A DNA stretch of 64,000 nucleotides from Azospirillum ramasamyi (GTDB lineage: Bacteria > Pseudomonadota > Alphaproteobacteria > Azospirillales > Azospirillaceae): assembly GCF_003233655.1 (NCBI RefSeq), contig NZ_CP029831.1, positions 621,501-685,500 on the forward strand, given 5' to 3'. This document shows positions 58,245 through 64,000 of the stretch, one piece after another; within the stretch, counting starts at the first letter, position 1; every line of letters begins with the position of its first letter. Below the pieces are notes generated by a model that worked only from the letters and a program-made list of their open reading frames with translations, was not told where the DNA came from and searched no databases. Position numbers and translations under genes: made by a program.

Positions 58245-59721
58245 CGCGGATATATCCCATCATGCCGGTGTCCTGGTGTTCGATGATGTGGCAGTGGAAC
58301 ATCCAGTCTCCGGGATTGTCGGCCTTGATGGCGACGCGCAGGCGTTCCTTCGGCTCCAGCAGCACGGTGTCGGCATGGTGGGGCACCACCTTGCGGCCGT
58401 CCGACGACAGCACCTTGAAGGTGTAGCCGTGGATGTGGATCGGGTGCAGGTGCGGCGTCAGGTTGGCCAGCTCGAAGATGTAGCTGCGGCCCTTCTCCAG
58501 CGTGACCAGCGGCGGCGGCAGACGCTGGTGCCCATCCTCCGGCCAGCTCTGCTGGTTGATCGCCCAGAAGGTCTTCTGCGACAGGCAGAGCGAGTCGGCA
58601 TAGGGCAGGCCGGCCAGGATCGCCGGGTCGAAGCTCTGCGCCACCGCGGTGGCGGAGAAGGCCAGCGGGATGACCGGCGCGTCCTTCAGATCCGGCTCGG
58701 GGATCGTGGAGGTGGGCAGGGCGCGCGGCTTGAAACGCTTGTTGGGCAGGGCGGGGTCGACGGCGCGGAAGGTGGCGAGCGGCCGGGGTTCGGCGGAATA
58801 GACGTTGGTCAGCCGCAGGGTCTGGCCGGCCCTGGCCGGTGCGCGGAACAGCACGTCGATGCGCATCGCCGGGCCCATCGGCCAGCCGTCCAGCGGGCGG
58901 GGCGGCAGCGGATTGCCGTCCGCCGCGACGATCCAGGCCTCCGCCCCCTCCACCCGCAGATCGACCACGCGGGTGCTGTCGATGTTGTAGAGCCGGGCGC
59001 GGATGTCGCCGTTGGCGGGAACCTCGATCACCGGATCGATGGCGCCGTTGACGGTCGACACGCTGCCGAAGGTGCCGGCGCGCGCCGCGCCGCGGTCGGT
59101 GATGAAGGCGCCGAAGCTGCCGGTCTTGTCCAACTGCCAGTCCTTGACCAGACAGACGATGTCGGCGTCGACCTTCGGCGCGTCCGGTTCCTCGACGATC
59201 AGCACGCCAGCAAGGCCGCGCCCCAGCAGCTCCACCGTGTTGCAGTGGGGATGGAAGAAGAAGGAGCCGGCGTCGGGCGGGGTGAACTCATAGACGTGGC
59301 GCTCGCCGGGCCTGGTCGGCGGCTGGGTCAGATAGGGCACGCCGTCTTCCAGGTTCGGCAGGCGGATGCCGTGCCAGTGGATCGAGCTGTGCTCGTCCAG
59401 TCCGTTGACGAGCGTGGCGCGCAGCCTCTGGCCCTTGCGCATGCGGATGACCGGGCCGGGAAAGCTGTCGGCATAGGTGATCAGCGGCGACGGCTCGGCG
59501 GGCTCCGGCAGGATGCGCTGAAGACGCTGCTTCGCGAACAGTTCCACCTCGACCAGATCGCCGGCGGAGGTGATGGGGACGGGGCCGGTCCAGCCGGGCT
59601 TGAGGGCGCCGGCGGCCGGTGCGGCGGCTCCGGTGCCGCCCATCGCCGCCGCCGCGACGGCAGTTCCCCCGGCGCGCAGAAGCGCACGGCGGGACAGCGG
59701 GGCGGCAAGGCGGTGCGGCAT
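58237..59721 (-). CDS. Multicopper oxidase, Tat-exported
   Basis: A 494-residue three-cupredoxin oxidase. The Tat signal is SRRALLRAGGTAVAAAA. All four copper-binding motifs are present: IHWHGI, FFHPHC, HLHPIHIHG and HCHIIEHQDTGMM, so type 1 and trinuclear sites are intact. A methionine-rich insert, as in CueO, is not seen. Its place between imelysin and di-haem genes suggests ferroxidase action rather than copper resistance, which is inference. Confidence 0.92.
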   Translation of the reverse strand: MPHRLAAPLSRRALLRAGGTAVAAAAMGGTGAAAPAAGALKPGWTGPVPITSAGDLVEVELFAKQRLQRILPEPAEPSPLITYADSFPGPVIRMRKGQRLRATLVNGLDEHSSIHWHGIRLPNLEDGVPYLTQPPTRPGERHVYEFTPPDAGSFFFHPHCNTVELLGRGLAGVLIVEEPDAPKVDADIVCLVKDWQLDKTGSFGAFITDRGAARAGTFGSVSTVNGAIDPVIEVPANGDIRARLYNIDSTRVVDLRVEGAEAWIVAADGNPLPPRPLDGWPMGPAMRIDVLFRAPARAGQTLRLTNVYSAEPRPLATFRAVDPALPNKRFKPRALPTSTIPEPDLKDAPVIPLAFSATAVAQSFDPAILAGLPYADSLCLSQKTFWAINQQSWPEDGHQRLPPPLVTLEKGRSYIFELANLTPHLHPIHIHGYTFKVLSSDGRKVVPHHADTVLLEPKERLRVAIKADNPGDWMFHCHIIEHQDTGMMGYIRVA

Positions 59722-59855
59722 GACGGCGGTCCGAAAACGACAGACAGGAAAAGGCCGGCTCCGCTCCCGCCCCCTCCGTACCGGAACGGCCCGGAAGGGA
59801 AGGTGGGGAAACGGTCATGCGCGGATGAGGCGCGGGACCGGAGCCGGATGCAGGC

Positions 59856-61130
59856 TTACTTGCCGACCTTCGACGGATCGTCGAGGCTGTCGGAACCCTC
59901 GATGCTGATGGAGACACCCAGGGTGTTGACGGCGCCTTCGAGCGCCTTCTTCTGATCGACGAGACGGTCGACGGCGGCGGCGACCAGCTTGTTGCCCTCC
60001 TCGTTGTCGGCGGCGATCATCTGGTCATAGGCCATCTTGCCGCTGTCGGCGGTGTCCTTGATCGCCTGCATCGCCTTCATGGCCTCGGACATGGCGGTCT
60101 TCACCGCGGCGTCGGCATCGGTGGACTTGGCGGCGACCAGCTGCGACAGCGAAGCGCCGGACACGGTCTTGCCGTCGGTGCGCGTGTAGCTGCCGTTGTA
60201 GACGTTCACCATGCCGACGACGTCGTAATAGTGCGAGTTGTGGGTGTTGTCGGAGAAGCAGTCATGCTCCTCCTCCGGGTCATGCAGCATCAGGCCGAGC
60301 TTCATGCGCTCGCCCGCCAGCTCGCCGTAGCTCAGCGACCCCAGGCCGGTCAGCATGCGGGCGACCCCTTCGCCTTCCGGGGCCTTGGCGATGGAGGCGC
60401 GGGCCTTGCCCTTCGGCGCCCACTCCGCCGTCATCTCGGCGAGGTCGTCGACCAGCATCTGGGTGGCGACGGTCAGGTACTGGGCGCGGCGGTCGCAATG
60501 GCCGTTGGTGCAGTCCTTGCCCTTGGCGTAGTCGGTGGCCTTGCGCGCACCAGCGCCGGGGCCGGTGCCGTTCAGATCCTGGCCCCACAGCAGGAATTCG
60601 ACGGCGTGATAGCCGGTGGCGACGTTCGCCTCGACCTTGCCGGCCTCGTGCAGCTTGTCGGCCAGCAGTTCCTTGGTGATCTTCGTCGCGTTGATGGTCT
60701 TGCCGCCGGCCGTGATCTTCGGGTTGGCGATGACGTTGGCCTTGGCGTAGGGGTTGCTCTCGCCGCCGGCATAGCCTTCGTCGACATAGTCGATCAGGCC
60801 CTCGTCCAGCGGCCAGGCATTCACCTTGCCTTCCCATTCGTCGACGATCGGGTTGCCGAAGCGGAAGGCTTCGGTCTGCATGTAGGGAACGCGGGCGGCC
60901 TTCCAGGCCTCGCGCGCCTTCGCCAGCGTCTCCTCCGTCGGATTGGCGACCAGGGCGTCGACCGCCTTCTTCAGCGCCTTGGCGCTGTTGGTCGCGTCCT
61001 CGTAGGCGGCATGGGCGATGTCGGCGTAGTTCTTCGCCACGTCCTTGTAGGCCGGCGCCGCCGCCTGGGCGGCGAACGGCATCAGGGCAACGACGGCTAC
61101 GGCGGCAAGGCCGGCAGCGCGCTTCGACAT
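59856..61130 (-). CDS. Imelysin family iron-regulated protein (IrpA-like)
   Basis: A 424-residue periplasmic protein with a signal peptide cut near MPFAAQA-AAP. The metal-binding GxHxxE motif is present as GYHAVEFLLWG, and a second acidic/His/Cys stretch DPEEEHDCFSDNTH is notable. Imelysins bind iron and act in periplasmic iron uptake. First gene of a five-gene cluster with the oxidase, di-haem protein, second imelysin and DUF1513. An iron-type palindrome lies 48-64 bases upstream. Confidence 0.92.
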   Translation of the reverse strand: MSKRAAGLAAVAVVALMPFAAQAAAPAYKDVAKNYADIAHAAYEDATNSAKALKKAVDALVANPTEETLAKAREAWKAARVPYMQTEAFRFGNPIVDEWEGKVNAWPLDEGLIDYVDEGYAGGESNPYAKANVIANPKITAGGKTINATKITKELLADKLHEAGKVEANVATGYHAVEFLLWGQDLNGTGPGAGARKATDYAKGKDCTNGHCDRRAQYLTVATQMLVDDLAEMTAEWAPKGKARASIAKAPEGEGVARMLTGLGSLSYGELAGERMKLGLMLHDPEEEHDCFSDNTHNSHYYDVVGMVNVYNGSYTRTDGKTVSGASLSQLVAAKSTDADAAVKTAMSEAMKAMQAIKDTADSGKMAYDQMIAADNEEGNKLVAAAVDRLVDQKKALEGAVNTLGVSISIEGSDSLDDPSKVGK

Positions 61131-61177
61131 GGAGGTCTCCTCGAACGGCGGGGGTCTGAAATGACAGCAAGTGCGAC

Positions 61178-61194
61178 TTATTCTCAGAGAATAA
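61178..61194. promoter_or_regulatory. Candidate iron-responsive operator
   Basis: TTATTCTCAGAGAATAA is a perfect palindrome with eight-base arms around one base. A partner element, GAGAAT (61187-61192) and ATTCTC (61206-61211), lies next to it. The A/T-rich site with TTCTC/GAGAA halves upstream of the imelysin gene suggests an iron regulator of the Fur/Irr superfamily; which one cannot be settled. Confidence 0.55.
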
Positions 61195-61309
61195 CGTCGC
61201 GAATAATTCTCACTGTCAAGCCCTATCCGCGTTGGGGATACTCGGAAATGCGGCTGCGGCCGGGGCCTGCGTCGATATTACCCGGTGACGGGGAAACGCA
61301 GGCCGTTCC

Positions 61310-62467
61310 TCACCCCTGGCGGAGCGCCCGATTGAGCGCCTGCGCCAGATCGTCGAACAGGTCGTCGGGCGACTCAAGCCCGACCGACAGGCGCAGCAGG
61401 TCGCCGGGAACCGGGGAGGTCGGGCCTTCGATGCTGGCGCGGTGTTCGATCAGGCTTTCCACCCCGCCCAGCGAGGTGGCGCGGCGCCAGACGCCGACAT
61501 GGGCGGCGGTGTCGATGGCGGCCTGGGTGCCGCCCTTCACCCGGATCGACAGCATGCCGCCGAAGCCGCCGGTCATCTGGCGGGAGGCGATGCCGTGGCC
61601 GCGGAAGCCGGGAAGGCCGGGATAGAGCACCTCCGACACCTGCGGGTGGGCGGACAGGCGCTCCGCCAGGGTCATGGCGGCGGCGCACTGCCAGCGGACG
61701 CGGGCGAAGAGGGTGCGCAGGCCGCGCTGGAGAAGCCAGGCCTCGAAGCTGCCGAGGATGCCGCCCTGCTGGGCCTGCACCGCCTTGATGCGGCTCCAGA
61801 ACTCGTCCTTGCGGGCGGCGGTCAGGGTGCCGGCGACGACGTCCGAATGGCCGTTCAGGTATTTGGTCGCCGAATGCATGACGATGTCCGCGCCCAGTTC
61901 CAGCGGACGGGTCAACACCGGGGTCGCCACCGTGCTGTCCACGGCGAGCCAGGCCCCGGCGTCATGCGCGAGTTCGGCGACCGCGGCGATGTCGGTGACG
62001 GTCCACAGCGGGTTGGCGGGGGTCTCCAGCCAGACCAGCCGCGTCTCGCCGGGGCGTAGCGACGCCCGGACCGCGTCGGTGTTGCTGGTGTCCACCCCTT
62101 CCACCCGCAGGCCCCAGCGGGTGGCCGGGCCATGCACCCAGTTGCGGAAGGCCCAGTACATCACGTCGGGAACGACCACATGGTCGCCGGGATCGAGCGC
62201 CTGGAACACCGCCGTCGCCGCCGCCATGCCCGAGGCGAACAGCAGCGTGTCCGCGCCCTTTTCCAGTTCGGTGATGGTCCGGGCCGGCGTGTCGAAGGTG
62301 GGGTTGTCGGCACGGGCATAGACCCGCCCGCGGCCATAGCCGTTGTCGGGGTCGCGGATGTAGGTGGTGGAGGGATGGATCGGCGGAATGACCGCGCCGG
62401 TGGCTGCGTCCTCAAACCCCAGGGCGCCGGCGGCGATGGTTTCGGGACGGTGGGGGCGGTCGGTCAT
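61310..62467 (-). CDS. Trans-sulfuration PLP enzyme (cystathionine beta/gamma-lyase family)
   Basis: A 385-residue enzyme of the Cys/Met metabolism family. The PLP lysine is in HSATKYLNGHSDV; other marks are YARADNPTFDTPA near the N-terminus and SLGGVESLIEHRAS near the C-terminus. It probably splits cystathionine or a related thioether. The frame stays open upstream to 63754, but the family start is at ATG 62467 and the upstream part shadows the AbrB gene. Confidence 0.9.
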   Translation of the reverse strand: MTDRPHRPETIAAGALGFEDAATGAVIPPIHPSTTYIRDPDNGYGRGRVYARADNPTFDTPARTITELEKGADTLLFASGMAAATAVFQALDPGDHVVVPDVMYWAFRNWVHGPATRWGLRVEGVDTSNTDAVRASLRPGETRLVWLETPANPLWTVTDIAAVAELAHDAGAWLAVDSTVATPVLTRPLELGADIVMHSATKYLNGHSDVVAGTLTAARKDEFWSRIKAVQAQQGGILGSFEAWLLQRGLRTLFARVRWQCAAAMTLAERLSAHPQVSEVLYPGLPGFRGHGIASRQMTGGFGGMLSIRVKGGTQAAIDTAAHVGVWRRATSLGGVESLIEHRASIEGPTSPVPGDLLRLSVGLESPDDLFDDLAQALNRALRQG

Positions 62468-62568
62468 TGCCGGGGCACTCCGGGTCGGGGCGAAAGGGGG
62501 ATCAAGGATACGCTTCGAACGAGCGCCGGCGCAACGCCGCGTCCGGCTGTCCGACCTTCGCCGGAAGC

Positions 62569-63663
62569 TCAGGCGTAACGGGCGATCAGGCGGGCCAGCG
62601 GCGGTCCAGACAGCACCACCACGAACAGCCGCAGGGTCTGCAGCGCCAGGACCAGCGGCAGGTCCACCCCGGTGCCGAGCGCGATCACCACGACGGAATC
62701 GAGCCCGCCCGGGCTGGTGGCGAGGAAGGCGGTCAGCGGGTCGGTCGGCAGCAGCGTGACCAGCACCCAGGCCGACAGGCTGCAGAGCGCGATCATCAGC
62801 CCGGTCGACAGCAGCATCTGCGGCACCGCACGGAACGCGTGGCCCACCACCTCCCGGGTGAAGCGCAGCCCGATGCTCCAGCCGATCACGGCATAGGTGA
62901 CGATCAGCAGCGTATGCGGCAATTGCAGCGATATCCCGGCACCGGTCTGGACCAGCGCCCCCAGCACCATCGGGACCAGCAGGGCGCCCGACGGGATGCG
63001 GAAGCGATGCCCGATCCAGCCGCCGGCCAGGGCGACCAGCAGGGTCGCCGCCAGCCCCGCCGGATCCAGAGCCTCCACCAGCGCCTCCACCGGGGCGGCC
63101 GCCGGGGCCGCGCCCTGCGGACCGGCGGTCAGCGCGTGGGTGACCAGGGAGGCGCTGAGCACCACCAGAACCACGCGCAGATACTGCATCACCGCGACGA
63201 GCCGGGCATCCGCGCCATGCTGTCCCGCCATGGCGACCATGGCCGCAGCGGCTCCCGGCGACACGCCCCAGGCCGCGGTGGTGCCGGGCAGGCTGCCGTA
63301 GCGGACGAAGAGCCAGCCGACGATGCCGCTGACCATTACCGTCAGCCCGACCGTTCCCAGCATCAGCGGCCAGTTGCGGGCGATGGACAGCAGGATCGAC
63401 GCGGTGACGGCATGGGCGACGAGGCAGCCGATGATCGCCTGCGCCACGGTGAAGCCGGATGACGGCACCCGGATGGAGGCGCCGCCGACGCCGAACGCGA
63501 TCGCTCCCACCATCGGCCCGATCAGCCAGGCGGCCGGCAGCCCGACCCCCTCCAGCCCCAGCGTGACCGCACCCGACAGGGCGAGCAGGCCCGCCCATTG
63601 CGCCAGCTTGCCGGCCCGCCCGTTGAGCCGGCCGGTTCCCGCCCGATCCTCCGCATCCGCCAC
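62569..63663 (-). CDS. AbrB-family membrane protein (ammonia monooxygenase regulator-like)
   Basis: A 364-residue protein with about ten hydrophobic helices arranged as two similar halves, each with a GxxPAWLIGPM or SGALLVPMVLGAL type segment. This is the AbrB duplication family of membrane proteins, annotated in some genomes as regulators of ammonia monooxygenase but of unproved function. It precedes the lyase gene by 101 bases on the same strand. Confidence 0.85.
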   Translation of the reverse strand: MADAEDRAGTGRLNGRAGKLAQWAGLLALSGAVTLGLEGVGLPAAWLIGPMVGAIAFGVGGASIRVPSSGFTVAQAIIGCLVAHAVTASILLSIARNWPLMLGTVGLTVMVSGIVGWLFVRYGSLPGTTAAWGVSPGAAAAMVAMAGQHGADARLVAVMQYLRVVLVVLSASLVTHALTAGPQGAAPAAAPVEALVEALDPAGLAATLLVALAGGWIGHRFRIPSGALLVPMVLGALVQTGAGISLQLPHTLLIVTYAVIGWSIGLRFTREVVGHAFRAVPQMLLSTGLMIALCSLSAWVLVTLLPTDPLTAFLATSPGGLDSVVVIALGTGVDLPLVLALQTLRLFVVVLSGPPLARLIARYA

Positions 63664-63784
63664 GGATCCATACCTGTAAGAATATTTTGCGACCGGAACA
63701 TGCTGCCTGCCGCGGAACCTTCCCGTCCAGCGGCGGGGAGGGCGCGGCAGCCATGCATCGGCGGTTGCGGAGCGGCCGGGCCGG

Positions 63785-64000
63785 TCAGCTGGCGGAACGG
63801 ATGCGGCTGAGGAAGTTGGCGACCCCCTTGTTCAGGTCATCCGCCTGGCGGTGCAGCAGGCCGGTCGCCAACAGCACCTCCTGCGCGATGCCGCCGGTTT
63901 CCGCCGAGGACTGCGTCACCTGACCGATGGAGCCGGTGATGCGGCGGGCGCCGACGGCCACCTCCTGCACGTTGCGGGTGATCTCCTGGGTGGCTGCGGT
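63785..64000 (-). CDS. C-terminal end of a methyl-accepting chemotaxis protein (partial)
   Basis: The frame enters from the right edge and ends at 63785. It reads ATQEITRNVQEVAVGARRI, IGQVTQSSAETGGIAQEVL, then LLHRQADDLNKGVANFLSRI, the methylated helix and tail of a chemoreceptor signalling domain. The sensor and the conserved hairpin tip lie beyond the window. Confidence 0.85.
   Translation of the reverse strand, partial: TAATQEITRNVQEVAVGARRITGSIGQVTQSSAETGGIAQEVLLATGLLHRQADDLNKGVANFLSRIRSAS

Noticed and set aside
61310-63754. An 814-codon fusion of the lyase with upstream sequence
   Set aside because: The part before ATG 62467 is antisense-free shadow of the AbrB gene in another frame of the same strand; both families have their normal starts and lengths separately.

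Overview
The window looks like a stretch of chromosome from a GC-rich alphaproteobacterium, most likely Azospirillum or a close Rhodospirillales relative. This is inferred from gene content and order (histone-deacetylase-like gene followed by xseB-ispA-dxs, then tlyA; bioMNY; the imelysin/di-heme iron cluster; a poly-HAMP hybrid kinase) and from GTG/TTG start usage and GC-rich codons; no marker gene or rRNA is present to fix the species. No tRNA, rRNA, CRISPR array, insertion sequence or prophage was recognised.

Layout. 1-5.4 kb: tail of an unknown gene with a terminator, a small cluster of DnaA-box-like sites, then a sugar-nucleotide epimerase, an exported HNH-type nuclease, an amidase, a glycosyltransferase and a DUF423 membrane protein. 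5.4-6.4 kb: a BigR/SqrR-like persulfide-sensing ArsR repressor divergent from a TusA-like sulfur carrier. 6.6-14 kb: histone-deacetylase-like hydrolase, xseB, ispA, dxs (isoprenoid precursors), a soluble HisKA_2 kinase, tlyA and uppP; DXS, IspA and UppP all serve the polyprenol/cell-wall lipid route. 14-18.9 kb: a small-ORF region, an atypical Nramp-family transporter, nhaA and two unusual 14-bp tandem arrays. 19-25 kb: oxidative stress defence (katG divergent from oxyR; msrP-msrQ for periplasmic methionine sulfoxide repair) and a dienelactone hydrolase.

25.7-35.1 kb is a signalling operon. It encodes a 1959-residue cytoplasmic hybrid kinase with about eleven HAMP units (nine in near-identical 276-bp repeats), GAF, HisKA, HATPase and three receiver domains. 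It overlaps a second receiver-PAS-kinase-receiver protein and is followed by a small winged-helix-like protein and two DUF5985 membrane proteins. The kinase resembles fungal group III (Nik1/Os-1) osmosensor kinases and is the most striking system here.

35.1-42.7 kb: a lipoprotein, purT, and a minus-strand operon bioM-bioN-bioY-acyl-CoA synthetase-thiolase ending in a remnant of an MFS transporter; the thiolase has Gly where the second catalytic Cys is expected. 42.8-47 kb: a polar amino-acid ABC transporter with its GntR/UTRA repressor. 47.2-50.8 kb: pqiABC, envelope lipid transport. 50.8-54.6 kb: an unknown gene behind a strong Fur-box-like palindrome, a LysR regulator, and the glutathione-dependent formaldehyde pathway (adhC, fghA). 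54.6-61.2 kb: a five-gene periplasmic iron cluster (imelysin, multicopper oxidase, di-heme oxidoreductase, second imelysin, DUF1513). 61.3-64 kb: a cystathionine lyase-family enzyme, an AbrB-family membrane protein and the end of a chemotaxis receptor gene.
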